From Massospora cicadina (lineage: Eukaryota; Entomophthoromycota; Entomophthoromycetes; Entomophthorales; Entomophthoraceae): 64,000 bases of DNA. The stretch is taken from positions 1 to 64,000 of the forward strand of contig JAKSZP010017390.1 in the NCBI GenBank assembly GCA_022478985.1, read 5' to 3'. Made by a program: the position numbers and the translations under genes. Shown in pieces: positions 33,700 through 45,706 of the stretch (position 1 is its first letter; every line of letters begins with the position of its first letter). The notes under the pieces were generated by a model. The model was not told the origin of the DNA and did not search any database. It was given only the letters and a program-made list of their open reading frames with translations.

Positions 33700-34790
33700 A
33701 ATTTCAAAGGACCAATACTTACGCTGGCCAATTATGCTTCCACCTAAACCAGTAATAGTTATGGAATAGAACCAGAGCTCCCCTTTAAACTGAGATAGCC
33801 CACTATGCCGCTACCAATTAGAAGCTTGATTCCTTAGCTTTTTAGCCAGACAGAAGGAGTATGCCTCAGTTTGCAACCTGATTAATGTGTCCGCTAGGTT
33901 ATTCAATAAACGTTGGGGATCCATTCTGCCAGTATCTTCTATACAAGCATAAAGCAGTACCAGAATAGCAGGGTGTCATCCATATAGTAATTGAAAAGGA
34001 CTCTTCACCATGTCAGAATGATAGCTAATATTGTAAGCAAATACGGCGGTGGATTGAAGGGAACTCCAATCAGAAGTATAATCTGCTACCAATTTCCAGA
34101 TTATGTTCACCAAAGTCCCATTGACTCACTTGACCATCCCATTAGACTTGGGATGATATTGGATTCTCAAAGCCTTATGGATGGCTATCAGCTCATTAAG
34201 CTTTGGAATGATGTGGTAATTGAAGTTAGTTCCATTATTGGTAAGGAGGAACTGAGGGCAGCCATGTCGCTGGTAATACATTCCATTATGAACTTGGCCA
34301 CTGTGACTGCCACAAATCCTATATTGCCCATGCTTCAACCCACTTGGTCAAGTGGTTGATTACTACCAGAATATATTTGTACTGTTTAGCTCCCATTAGC
34401 AGAGGGCCAACGACATCAAGAGAAACCATATGCCAGGCAAAATGAGGTTTCACTAATTGGTATGAAGTCTTCTGGCAGAATGGCTTTTCCACTTGGCACT
34501 GGTGACAGCAGGAAAATGTCTCAACCACTTCAAAATTCATGCTTCCCAATAATATCAAGGGTGCAATTTCAAAGACTTGTGCATGCTACCATTCCCGACT
34601 GCCTTATGTGCACTCATGAAAATACTAGGCCATGCAAGGGTTGAGGGAAGTTCACCGTAGAATCCCCAACTCATTTGTACAACTCCCCATTCCATGGAAA
34701 ATATTGGCCTCATCTCATTTAATGCTTTTATGAATTGAGATGGCTCATAGTCATATTTCCCACTAAGCATTTTGTCATACATTACATTGC
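33700..34790 (-). pseudogene. Integrase of gypsy E
   Basis: The frame 34319-34558 has the zinc-finger remnant CCHQCQVEKPF, then HMVSLDVVGPL (first Asp) and YILVVINHLTKWVEA. The next frame (34126-34338) has GCPQFLLTNNGTNF, with Asn for the second catalytic Asp, and YHPKSNGMVK, with Lys where Glu is expected. Two of three catalytic residues are lost by G-to-A type changes. Nearly the same text as F 53050-53530. Confidence 0.88.
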
Positions 34791-35260
34791 TTCAATCTGT
34801 TGTGATGGCAACTATTGGAAATCTCAACAAACATTCGGCGTTCTGGTGTAAGCTCCAAGTCAGTGGGGGATCTCAAAGTCATAAGCCTGAAGCTTGAGGG
34901 CCCATCGGTCTAGGCGCCCTTCAAGGTCCTTAAGGTTCTGTAACCAGAGTAACAAAGCATGATCCGACAACTTTAAGCTTCATCCAATGAAAGTACTCAC
35001 TAAATTGATTATACATGTAGATCACCGCTGAGCACTCCTGCCAGTTACAGTATAAGTACATTCATGGCAATTCAAGCTCCAACTACAATATGCCACAGGG
35101 TGCTCCTCCCCCTCATTGTCTTTTTGGGATAGGACCGCCACTACAGTGGAAAGGGACGCACATGTCTAGACGATGAACTCTTTAGTGAAGTTTGAATAGC
35201 ATAGCACCGGCACACTGATCAGCGCCATCTGAAGTGTGTCAAAGGAACATTGATGGCGTT
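34791..35260 (-). pseudogene. RNase H of gypsy E
   Basis: Colinear with D 11180-11640 and C 42180-42620. The plus-strand blocks 'tcataagcctga' (34877), 'gtaaccagagtaac' region (34940) and 'gcatgatccg' (34960) correspond to the LKLQAYD and DHASLRWLQN motifs of F. No long frame remains. Confidence 0.72.
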
Positions 35261-36180
35261 CCATAAAATAAACATGACATCCTTCTTTATAAAACAGATA
35301 GTGGTCTCCTAAATACAGCTGAAGTTTTTAGATGAAGTGGTTTTAGTAGCTGACCTTTTCCCAGAGTAACTTGTATATTGCGCTTACTAGTTGGTGTAGT
35401 CATTATTGGATGGCCCCTACTTTGGCCAGCTGTGTTTTCAGCCCCTTTGATTCTACCACAAACCCCAGGTATTCTAGTTGGTCTTTGAAGAAGTGACATT
35501 TATGAGGCTTAATATTGATGTTTTCCTCAGCGATCCAGCAAGATACCTCTTCTAGATGGTCAAGGTGTCAGAAAAGGTTTGGGAGAAAACATTGATGTCA
35601 TTGAAGTACAATAAGATGCATGACAGCTTCAAGTCACTAAAAATAGTGTCCATGGATCGTTGAACATAGCTGGGGCATTACATAGACTTGAGGCCTATGA
35701 GTCAGTTGGAAAAGCCCCTGGATGTTAAGATGGCGCATTTATCCTGTTCTGCCACAGGCAATCTGGACTGCCAGTAACCTGATATCAGATACATTGACAA
35801 GAAGTAGTGAGCTCATTCAATCCAATACAGAGCATCATCAATCTGAGGTAAGGGATATGAGTTCATATTAGTAATACTGTAAAGCTTTTGGTAGTCTATC
35901 ACCACCTGGTTGGTACCATCCTTCTTTTTTATAATCAGAACAGACGAAGCCCCTAGACTCTTCAACAGTTGATAATCTCTTGCTCCAGCAGCTTTTCAAT
36001 TTCCTCAGGCACTACTTCCCTCAGCTTCCCTAGATTGGTTTATTGGCTGAGCCTGATTTGGGAGATGATCTGCAGTGTCCAATCAATTGACCAACCCCCA
36101 AGCACCCTAAATTGTGGTCATTGACAAAGTAAATTTCCTTATATTTGTCAAATAAAGCTATTTCTTGGTCTTTTTGTTCT
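35261..36180 (-). pseudogene. Reverse transcriptase of gypsy E
   Basis: The palm box reads LSCILLYFNDINVF: YFND at 35597-35608, with Asn for the first Asp and Phe for Leu. The plus-strand block 'ccatccttcttttttataatcag' region near 35915 encodes the IIKKKDGTN motif on the minus strand. Blocks for LDQ and GYW follow at the usual distance. Frames are broken. Confidence 0.8.
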
Positions 36181-37140
36181 CTTTATAACTCTATTAAATT
36201 CTCCTGCAGTAACACTTTCATTATCTCAGGATGCATATTGATGGTAAACTAAATTCATCCAGTGACATGAACTTGTGAACTTGATGACCTCATCCACTGA
36301 GGTCAAGTGTAAATACATCACTATTTGATGCCGGCGGATTTGCATAGGTTTTTGCCATAAATTTTCTAACAAGATCTTGATGCCCAATGTCCAGGGAGTT
36401 TAATGCAAGGAGCCATGTAGGGCTCAAGCCACAATTGCTGATAGGGGCCAATAAACTCCCCATAAATCCAGCTTGCACTTCCACCTCTAAAATAGTGTTT
36501 GATATTACTTAGTGTTCAGATGAGATGGAGATAAGTTCAGCAGCTCTGAGCGGCAGTCCTTGATATTCATATATCTGTTTGTTAAGGCCTAGATCTTGCT
36601 CTTTAGTTGATGGTAGCAAACCAGGATCACCCTGCCACCTTATGTCAGGTTAATATGTCCCATGTGCAATATATTCTTTGACACTCCGCTGTAGGTAAAG
36701 TAACTTGGGATCTGCTGACCCGATATTTTAAAGGTCTCCTCCTTCATATCATTGACAGTTACAAAGTGTCACATGAAAGAAGTTCCAATTAACAGGTCAT
36801 AATTATGTTGGGTAACAATATCATCAGAGATACCACAACAATCAACCCAAACTGCAAAAGTAGCAATGTATGCTCCCTCAGAGACCGTTTTCACTCCAGT
36901 GGTCCCATACACTATGCGATGTTCTATATTAGGTTTTAGTATCAACTTCGCCTAAAACATAGTTGAAACTATGTTGACTGGGGCGCCCATAACCAAATAT
37001 AGCGTAAATCTGATACTTTGATACAGAAATGCCACAGTATGTGCACTCAGAATAAGAAGAATTTTGAATGTTTAGCAAGTGGACATCTAAGGGTTTTCTT
37101 TTCCTAAGGAAGCACAAGGTCCCCTTGTCAGGATCATGGG
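36181..37140 (-). pseudogene. Protease region and PR-RT linker of gypsy E (truncated)
   Basis: Near 36970-37000 the minus strand reads VMGAPVNI, where C has IDMGAPVNI, so the catalytic Asp is replaced by Val. Right of this about 140 bases continue toward gag, then E stops at 37140 where the LTR of I begins. E gag and 5' LTR are missing from the right side of I, where F starts in the opposite direction. Confidence 0.72.
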
Positions 37141-37753
37141 TTAGTACCACAGATCCTTCTTAATTTTTAAGGCCAAATGACTTGAAGTTTGAGGGAGTTG
37201 GTTTCTTACCAGGGTTTCTTTTGATCTAGAAGTCTTGAATAATCCAGATATCAAGTCTGGTATGGTAATGACAAAATAAACACAATTATACTTAAAATTG
37301 CGAAAAAGGAGAAAAAGCGTATAGTTTATATTCAATACTTTTTTTCCAGAAAATTGAGGAATTTGATCATGGACCATCTAAGCCATCTAAGCCTATATCT
37401 AATAGCTAAACAAATCAGGGATCTAATACAAGCCCCAATTTATATAGTTGATCTGATAGAGCTCACCTCATAGCTCAGGTTTGAACACTGACGTTGGGTG
37501 ACTCCAAGGGATTAAGAATCTGGCATATTGATAGGGGTTGATCGCCAATTTTGGTCATAGTCAACTTTTGTTGAGGGATGATGCCTGACAGAAGTTTAGG
37601 CTCAATAATTAAATTATGATTGATTGCCAACCTCATTGGCTATCAAATTTCATCGAGGATTTTCCTGATAGAATTGTGGGTCTTGTGGTCGTTCAGGAGC
37701 ACTTCCCTTTATCCAACATATCCAAATCTGCCATTCAGGTGGGAATACTGATA
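37141..37753 (-). repeat. 3' LTR of gypsy I
   Basis: Matches 50040-50674: 'gaaaaagcgtatagtttat' near 37311 versus 50230, 'gagctca', 'ggtttgaacac', and 'gccattcagg/cgttcagg' near the end. An interior tract reads CTAGAGGGGGTTAT on the minus strand (37756-37770), the polypurine tract. Terminal bases are eroded (TA for TG). Confidence 0.82.
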
Positions 37754-37769
37754 ATAACCCCCTCTAGAT

Positions 37770-38930
37770 CTTGGAGTAGGGAGGAAATTAATTGAAAGAG
37801 TGACTATGTACTCAGTTGATGACTGTGCCCTGAACAACCTCTAAAATTAAGTGTTATTGCCCCATCTATATATGACTTGATAGGGCCCTGAACAGTTGGT
37901 GCCCAGTTTGTGATTACAACCTCCAGGCTGGTGATGGTAAAATAGGATGAGGTTACCTGGTTGGAAGGTTGTAGGGGATCATGCTTATAGTTAAATTGAG
38001 CAGTTTTTCTACTGGTTGTGGCGGACAGGTTTTCAAAAGCCAGGGCTTGAAGTCTTATATATTCAATGCAATACTTCACATAGAGACCTCAGGTGCTAAA
38101 AGAGAAGCTAGGTCAAGCATTGCCTGGACTTTGGGAGGCAGATGGGGAATTTTGGCCATACAACGCTTATTTTGGCGACATCTTAGTAAATTGATGATAA
38201 CTGATCTAATAGGCTTGAATTGCACTAGGCAAATTTTGGGGCCAATGAAGGGGGTCAGTCATAAGCCATTTTTCTGAAGTGTTGCAGTTAGAGTGCCATT
38301 TACCCGCTCTACCATTTCATTGGTTGCAGGATGGTAGGGGGTGGAGAATACCTGAGTGGTTCTGTTAAGGTTGGCTAAATCTTTCACTAGCATCGAGTAG
38401 AAATTTTGTCTGTTATTGGAGAGAATAACATTAGGGCACCCATTCTTGGTGATAATCCTATTATATAAAACATGGCAGTAACTTTTGCTGAAGCGGTGGG
38501 GAGCAATATGGCTTCAATCACTTAGTTAGATGGTCTACAACTAGTAGGAGGAACTGATGTCCATTGGAGGCTCAAGAAGAGGTTCCACAACATCAATGCG
38601 AATAGTATGGAATGGTTCACAGGGTGGGACCACAGGATGTTGAGAGCAGAGATTAAGCCCAACTTGGAATTTACATACCAGACAGTACTCCAATACATCA
38701 TGGATAGAAACAAGCATTCCTTTTCAATAACAATGAGTTTCAAGCCATTTTTAGGTTTTCCAAATTCCCCTATGGCTGACTTACTGATGTCCCTCTAAAT
38801 GACATCAGTTTGTGCCAATGGTCTTACATAAGGCACCCATTACTTAGACACAAGTTTACACAAATGTCCGTTCTTGTGTTGGTGATTTTCCGATCTTTTT
38901 TGCTATTTCCTGCTGTAGGATCGGGATTTG
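37770..38930 (-). pseudogene. Integrase of gypsy I
   Basis: The minus strand gives IRIDVVEPL (first Asp, near 38600), VILSNNRQNF (second Asp now Asn, near 38430) and HPATNEMVERVNG (Glu retained, near 38310). LEYCLVCKFQVG near 38680 is the zinc-finger remnant. The C-terminal part (frame 37804-38079) leads to the polypurine tract. Stops are common. Confidence 0.8.
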
Positions 38931-39560
38931 TCCTTCCATAACTATGGTTGGGTTAGGAGGTCGTAGAGTCAATCCTCTTCATGGTCAGTTATAGTTAAGA
39001 TGGCAAGCTGAGATAAGCAATCCGCATTTTGGTGGATTGGCCCTGGTCGGTGTATAATGGAAAAAGCGTAAATTTGAAGTTTTAACGCCCACCTAGCTAA
39101 TCTCCCATCAGGGTCCTTCATTTGCTGCAGCCAACGTAAGTAAGCATGATCTGTTATGATAATAAAATGCTTTCTATATAAATAAGGTCAGAAATTCTTA
39201 ATGGCTAGTAAGACTGCCAAGCATTCACATTCTGTAAAGCTATAATTACGTTCAGCTTTAGATAAGGTCTTGCTTTAGTAAGCGATAGGATGGTCCACTA
39301 AGTTCTCATCATGCTGATATAGTTTGGCTCCAATGGCAATTTCGCTGGCATCAGTAAAGAGGAGGAAGAGTTTATCAAAATTTGAATGAATAACTTTAGG
39401 TGAGTGAGAAAGAGTGACGTGTAGCAGTTTGAAGGCCTGCTGTTGCTCTTTTTTCCACTGAAAGGGTATTCCTTTCTTTAGTAGATATACAATAGGCTTA
39501 GAGTTGTCTGCAAAATGGGGTATAAATTGGAGATAATAGCCCACCATTTCTAGGAAAAAA
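38931..39560 (-). pseudogene. RNase H and RT connection of gypsy I
   Basis: The frame 39275-39547 contains GYYLQFIPHFADNSKPI, then FQWKKEQQQAFKLLH, then LFLLFTDASEIAIGA: RT thumb/connection and the RNase H start with Asp. Near 39130-39160 HAYLRWLQQM-like and LKLQIYAF-like blocks complete the domain in other frames. Confidence 0.87.
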
Positions 39561-40477
39561 TGTATAGGTCATAGGGATATAGGGGGTCATATTAGCAATG
39601 GAAAGGACCTTATCATCCATCGGAATATTCTAGTTTTGCTGACCTTATGACCCAAAAAGTCCATCTCACTCTGTAAGAAAGAACATTTTTATGGCTTTAG
39701 TTTTAATACGATTGCCATAACTGCTGAAAGACTTGCCTGAAGTGATCTAGATGTTCAGTATAGGTTCTTGAAAAAAATGGTAATATCATCAAGATAAATT
39801 AGTGTGCAGGAGCGTTTTAAATCGCCTAGTAGTCCGTCCATAATAAGTTGTAAGGTAGCAGGTGCATTACATAACCCCTGAGGCATTTGAGTGGGCTCAA
39901 ATAGTCCTTTACTTGCGAAAAGATCACATTTTGCCCGATCCTCTGGTGAAAAATCTACTTGCCAGTATCCATTGCCGAGATCCATAGCTGAGAATTAGTG
40001 AATCCTGAAATTAAGTGTAAAGAGTCATATATATATGGCAGGGGGTAGCTATCTTTTCAAGTGATGTTGAGGTGGTAATAAACCATAAAAACCTGGTGAC
40101 TACCATCCTTTTTCCAAATCAATAAGAGTGGGGAAGCCCATGGGCTTTTGGAAGGCACAAGTAACCCAGCCTCCAACAGTTGCTGTAACTCTAAGTCCAC
40201 TTGGGCTTTCTCAGCTTTGGATTTTTATATGGTCAGGATTTAGATGGGGTGATCCTCAGTTTCAATTCGATGTATTACCCCAGACATTTTTTCATAATCA
40301 CTTATCCTTGGGAAAAAATATTGCCATATTCCTTGAGGGTTTTTGACATCATGGTGCTCAGATGAAATAAGATTATCCCCAATTGTACTTTCAACCAAAG
40401 CTATGATGGGTGGGGGATCAAATCCTAAATCCTGTAACAAGCCAAAACAACTCACATTAGCAATATTTTTGATAGGA
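39561..40477 (-). pseudogene. Reverse transcriptase of gypsy I (N-terminal side cut by C)
   Basis: The frame 39755-39985 reads MDLGNGYWQVDFSPED, FEPTQMPQGLCNAPATLQ and CTLIYLDDITIF. The YLDD catalytic box is intact at 39785-39796, encoded CTTGATGAT without a CpG. Further right, SPWASPLLLIWKKDGS (near 40100-40145) is the N-terminal RT motif. Gypsy C begins at 40478. Confidence 0.88.
40473..40477. repeat. Target-site duplication of gypsy C, left copy
   Basis: 'tagga', matched by 'tagaa' at 47836-47840. The single difference is G to A. Confidence 0.75.
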
Positions 40478-40954
40478 TGTTAATTCTTTGTGTAAAGGCT
40501 TGATTCTGCCAAGTTGTTTTGCACAGTGTATTAGCCACTGAGCAACCAAATCGGATGATATGAAGATCGCTGACTCTAATAAAACCTGATAAATGATTAT
40601 GGAGCAATTGCCCCTATTGATTTTTATTATTTTACTAATAATCACAGACTTTATCTGCAACAACCTACTAACAGAAAAAGACCTTCTCATCAATACTCCG
40701 TTAAACTCTTTAAATCTCAGTTCTTCAAGCCAGATGCATCCTTGGCTTTGTAGTCTCTTATTTGTTTTCCCTTTTCTAGAAGTTCTCATCTAACTTGAAA
40801 TCTCGGCGTAATTTCCCTCAATTTGCTAAATGGTTGACACTTTGATCAATTACTTTACATATACCTTTTCTGTCAATCTTGAGAGTCATCTTGATTTCCA
40901 CTCCAATCCGCTGGTATGTGTAGTATATCATCCAGTCATATCAACTTTGCGACA
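40478..40954 (-). repeat. 3' LTR of gypsy C (477 bp)
   Basis: Plus reading starts TGTTAATTC and ends TTTGCGACA. The minus strand therefore starts TGTCGCAAAG...GATATGACTGG. Long shared blocks with 47360-47835 include 'tttgttttcccttttctagaag' (near 40766 and 47648). Several differences are CG against TG or CA. Confidence 0.93.
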
Positions 40955-40956
40955 TT

Positions 40957-40968
40957 ACCCCCCACCTT
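40957..40968 (-). promoter_or_regulatory. Polypurine tract of gypsy C
   Basis: The minus strand reads AAAGGTGGGGGG directly before TAA and the LTR start. E (CAAGGGGG) and F (AAAGGGGGG at 55322-55330) have the same feature at the same place. Confidence 0.8.
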
Positions 40969-41079
40969 TGACTGGATGATATGCTCTTACTGCTTATATG
41001 TTCAAATGATTTTCACATGAACTCAGTTGATGATCCAACCCCCCCCCCCCACAGGTTCCTTAATAGTGTAGCAATCCAT

Positions 41080-42120
41080 TCCAGTCTTCTAGATTATCTC
41101 AAACAGCCCAGCCCAGATGTTATAGAGCTTGTTTTTTCGCCCAAATCCATGCTGGTCATGGAATAAGACATGGTCTCCTACAGCAAACAGCGGAAGTCTG
41201 CTCCATCTTTTCTGATCAGCCAACTGATCACGAATTTTCTTGTCTAAACTGGTGGAGTAGGCTTCAATTTGTAGCTTGATCAACATTTCTGTAAGAGTCC
41301 TCAAATATCTCTGAGGGTCCACACACCAGTGTCCTCTTACACATGAGTAAATTAAGGCAAGCAGGGCCAGATTTCAACCATACAACAGTTGGAAAGGGCT
41401 CTTAACAGTGGACTAATGATAGCTGATATAATACGTAAACACAGCTGTAGGTAGAAGGGTACCCCATTCTTAGATTTGATCCTTTACCAATTGGTGGAGT
41501 ATGTTTACTAGGATTCCATTGACCCATTCCACCTTGCCAATTTGATTCCGGATGATAGGGGGTGGTCAAAACCCCATGAATCACCATCAACTCGTTTAAC
41601 TTAGGCAGGATATGCAAAGTGAAATTGGTTCCATTGTCCGTTATAATGAACTGAAGACAGCCGTGTCACTGTATAGCACAATCCATAATAAACTTGGCAG
41701 TGGTGACCGCTCCCAAGTCATTAATGGCCCTGGCCTCCACCCAATGGGTCAAATGATCAATGGTGATAATTATATACTTGGATCGATTGGCGCTAGTTGG
41801 CAGAGGTTCCACTACATCAAAGGAAAAGGTGTGCCAGGCAAAACGGGGCTTAACCTGCTGTCATGTGGTCTTCTTGTGGAATGGCTTTTCCACTTGCCAC
41901 TGATGGCAACAACTAACTGTTTCCATTACATCATAATGCATGCTCTCCCAGTAGTAATGGGGTCACAAAAACTCCAACGTTTTCCGCAATCCTCCATGTC
42001 CTACAGCCCAATGAGCATCCATAATATTCTCAGGTCTAGCAGAAGGTTTAGGGAAACTCAGCATCAAGTCTCAGATCTGCTTATATAGTTCCCCCTCACA
42101 TATAAAAGTATCCTGCATGA
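41080..42120 (-). pseudogene. Integrase of gypsy C
   Basis: The minus strand gives FDVVEPLPTSANRSKYI (first Asp, near 41800), [10 protein letters not shown] (second Asp, near 41640) and, after a frameshift, KVEWVNG (Glu, near 41525). C thus keeps the whole catalytic triad, unlike D, E and F. The C-terminal frame 41089-41322 (SRLPLFAVGDHVLFHD) is the GPY-like module. It is broken by frameshifts only at a few points. Confidence 0.87.
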
Positions 42121-42179
42121 GCCCATCTAATACCTTGATCACCTGCAGAGGCTTGTCATGCTATTTGTTCACCACCATC

Positions 42180-42640
42180 TTTTCATACATAATGTTGGCT
42201 AAATCTGCCGTGATAGCAACCATTGGCAGTTGGGAAAGACAATCTGCATTTATGATTTTTTGCTCCCAGATGGTGTATAATCTTAAAATCATATACCTGG
42301 AGCTTTAGTGCCCAATGCACAAGCCGCCCTTCCAGTTCACACAAATTCTGCAGCCAGTGCAAGGAAGCGTGATCCATCACTACTTGGAATTTTACCCCAT
42401 GTAGATATACCTGAAACTGTTTGTATGCATAAATCACCGCCTAGACTCCCGCTTGGTCACAGTGTAGTTTTGTTCATGACAGTTAAAGCTTTGACTACAA
42501 ATGCAACAGGATGCTCCACGCCGTCATTGTCCTTCTGGGATAAACTGCCCCTATAGCGGAGAGTGATGCATCCATTCATACTCTAAATTGTTTGTCAAAG
42601 TTGGGATATTGCAAAATAGGTGCGCTTGCTAATGCAGTTC
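42180..42640 (-). pseudogene. RNase H of gypsy C
   Basis: The frame 42183-42437 reads YAYKQFQVYLHGVKFQVV, MDHASLHWLQNL and WALKLQVYDFKIIHH, the C-terminal two-thirds of RNase H, with Met for Thr in TDHASL. The first catalytic Asp region lies near 42560-42580 in another frame. Confidence 0.85.
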
Positions 42641-43480
42641 ATAACATGTCAAAAGCATTTTGGCTTTGCTCCGTCAAATCAAAAGTGGCATTTTTCTTTA
42701 ACAACTTGAAAAGCGGTGCCCCAATGCAACTGAAGTTGGGAATGAATCATCAATAGTACCTGGACCATTCCCAGAGACACTTGAATATTCTGCTTATTAC
42801 CTGGTCAAGTCATCTTACTTATTGCTTCCACCTTTGCTGGATATGGTTTAAGCCCTTTTGAATCCACTACAAACCTGAGGTATTCTAGTTGTTCTTTAGA
42901 AAAATGACACTTCTGAGGCTTGATTTTGATATTAGTGGTAGCGAGATGATGGAACACTTGTTCCAAGTAGGCAAGGTGCTCTGTAAATGTCCATGAGAAA
43001 ACATTGATATTATTGAGGTAAATTAAGATGCAGGACAGCTTTAAGTCACCTAAAATTGTATCCATGGCATGCTGGAACGTATCTGGGGTGTTGCACAAAC
43101 CTTGGGGCATTGAGTCAGCTGGAATAACCCCTTCAAAGTGATGATTGTGCATTTCTCTTGTTCTGCCAATGGCAATTTAATCTGCCAATACCCTGAGATC
43201 AGATCCATGGCGGAAAAATAGTTTTCCTCACCCAATTGATCCAACGCATCATCAATCCACGGAAGAGGGTAGGAATCATTTTTTGTTACACTATTGAGCT
43301 TGCAATAGTTAATAACCACCCAATTCGTGCCATCTTTTTTCTTAACAATGAGCACCAATGAATCCCACAGACTGTTTGACAGTTCTAGCATCCCCTGTTT
43401 GATAAGTTTATCCGCCTCATCAGAGACAACCTCCTCCGCCGCCTTTAATAATTTAATAGGCTGCAAACGAATATGAGGGC
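42641..43480 (-). pseudogene. Reverse transcriptase of gypsy C
   Basis: The frame 43050-43466 has LIVKKKDGTNWVVINY, SYPLPWIDDALDQLG and FSAMDLISGYWQIKL. The frame 42805-43152 has SMPQGLCNTPDTFQ, LSCILIYLNNINVF and QKCHFSKEQLEYL. The catalytic box is YLNN (43009-43020), so both aspartates have become asparagine. One frameshift joins the two frames. Otherwise this is the longest RT of family 1. Confidence 0.9.
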
Positions 43481-44470
43481 GATCCTATATCTATCTGGTG
43501 TACCACCCCTTGAGCGCACCCCAAATCATGATCATCGTGTGTGAAAATATCCCAGACTTTTTAAATAATGCCAAAGCCTTATCTTGATGTTCCGATGATA
43601 ATCCATTTAGTGCCTCATGCAATAAAACAACTGTCAATACACTGAATGATGAGCTTGTCAGTAGTATGAGAACCTCCCACAAGCCAAAATCATGAGTATG
43701 ACGAACTTCCTCTATAGGAGCTAATTATAGATAAGCCACCAATTGGTGCCACTGGATCGTTATTGTCTCCTTCAGTAAATTTGCTAGCAGCACCGTCACC
43801 TACCTATTCCTAGGGAGCAGTAGCCCTGGAGCCACATGTGGTTCAAGCTTTGAGTGCTGGTGAGGCCCCATAATTTCCCCATAAAGTCCTTTAAGAACTT
43901 CAATTTTAAGCTTGTTTCCTACTATGAACTGATGTCCAAATGTCAGACTCAAAGCACTCGCTGCTCAAGCAGAATCCCTTTGTACTCATAGTCTGAAGGG
44001 AAGGGCTCTGGTTCACCACTTCATATGCCAATATTAAACATAATCACTTCACCGCTGTATGCTAGATTTATTTGACTAGAGCGATATGGATCCTTTGGGA
44101 TTCTTTTAGAGGTAAATTAAATGGGAAACTGTTGTACCAAAAATATTAAAAGTTTCCTCCGCCATATTTTTACAACACCAAATTTTCTCATAAATGACAC
44201 ACCTATTCACATATTGTAGTTATTGTTTGGTAGAACCACCGCTGGAGAAGAAGCCTAGACTGACCTGAATTGTAAAGGCAACGCGCTATATGCTCCTTCA
44301 GACACAGTGCTATGCGTCCTCATGGTCCCATATACTACTCAGTGGTCCACATCTTGTTTCAACAGAAGCTTAGCCACCAATCTGGCAGAAATTATATTCA
44401 CAGGGGCCCCCATATCTATGATAGCGCAGATTTTTGTGTTTTGAACTAAAATGTCACATTAAGTGCACTC
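43481..44470 (-). pseudogene. Protease and PR-RT linker of gypsy C
   Basis: At 44397-44420 the minus strand reads IDMGAPVN followed by IISARLVAKL, a retropepsin active site with Met where Thr or Ser is normal. G has IDMGTPVNIVSTKLV at 63836 onward. About 900 bases of linker follow before RT, as in D and E. The frame has stops. Confidence 0.75.
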
Positions 44471-45706
44471 TGAGTAAGAAGAACTATCAGCGTTTATTAC
44501 GTGGACATCCAAAGGTTTTTGTTACTCAGAAAGAAGGAAATGCCCATGCTGACATGAGGATACTCCATAGTGATTTTCTCAACTGGAATGGCTACGTTAA
44601 CCCCTACTAAAGAGGCAACGTCCATCAAGAAATCCATGTTGCTCATGCCAGTTTGCTCCAGAATCTGCCACACATAAGGCTTCTGCACATCCTGGCAGAA
44701 CTCAGAGCTTGGGGGTGATTTTTCGCTCTCTGGAACAGAAGCAGGGGTATCCAATGGAAGCTGTTGGTATAGCAAATCGTCCAGCTGAGTTCTGAATCAT
44801 ACACGAAGAGATTATTGGTTATTGTTAGAGACAATTGAATTGGACTTAGTAATGGGTAGAGCGTCCTGTCTCTGCTCCTCTCAAGCTTTTCCCTGCTTGA
44901 TCTTCTCAATTGGCATCACATACACCTGTGGTTTTCTAGGACAATTGCCCGCATAATGCCCTTTACATCCTCACTGGAAGCAAGTATTCATAAAAGGTTC
45001 ACATATATAACTTGCAGCGGAAGGACCAGTTTGAAAATTGATGGTATTGTTCAAAGGTCGTGGATGACCTGATGAAGCATACATAGGCTGATAAAGGGTC
45101 CGCTGATTTGTATGATGGACGAACCTGTTCCAGCGGTTGATAGCTAAGTCACTGCAGCCCATATCCTGAAGAGTTTGGTGCGGCGACATCAGGGGTCTTT
45201 TGGGCTACATTAGGAGCGCTAATTGTGATGGAGAGTCTATATAAGGTGTTCACAATTTGAATAAGTCCTACATCTTTGTCAAAAACATGAGACATAACAT
45301 TATGTAATTCCCAATATGGTTTGATGGCAGCCATCATTGCTATACCAACATCCTCAGCAGATAAAATGTTAGCTCTAAGTATCAAATGTGCTTCCACCAA
45401 AAATCGTTCAAAAAATTCTAGCAGGGACTCATTTCGGTGGAACTGTACAGTCAGGAAGTCAGCCTTTCATTTGGACATCTTGGCCACGCTCCCAAACAGC
45501 TAAAGAACAATCTCTTTCACTTCTTCATATAATACCAAGCTATTTGGAAGGTAGCAGGTAACTTTATCAGCGCTTTCCACGTCTAGAGTGGACAGCAAGA
45601 GTTTCTCTTTCCACTGATCAGAAGCCCCTTCCACGGAAAACATGAATCGCTTAAAGTAACTGTGTAGACCCCTGTCATGACTGAAGGGAGGTAATTTCTC
45701 ATTCAA
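44471..45706 (-). pseudogene. gag of gypsy C: capsid part and CCHC knuckle
   Basis: The frames 45500-45706 (LLLSTLDVESADKVTCYLP) and 45149-45400 (EAHLILRANILSAEDVGIAMM) are the core. The same stretches occur in G (SSLDVGSADQVICYL) and D. The knuckle at 44941-44982 reads CFQ-stop-GCKGHYAGNC, the second Cys replaced by TGA. Frames at 44497-44909 form the gag C-terminal part. This would assemble the virus-like particle. Confidence 0.82.

Noticed and set aside
41039..41052. Long C run as a polypurine tract of C
   Set aside because: It lies ~90 bases inside the element. The tract next to the LTR (40957-40968) fits position and the copies in E and F.
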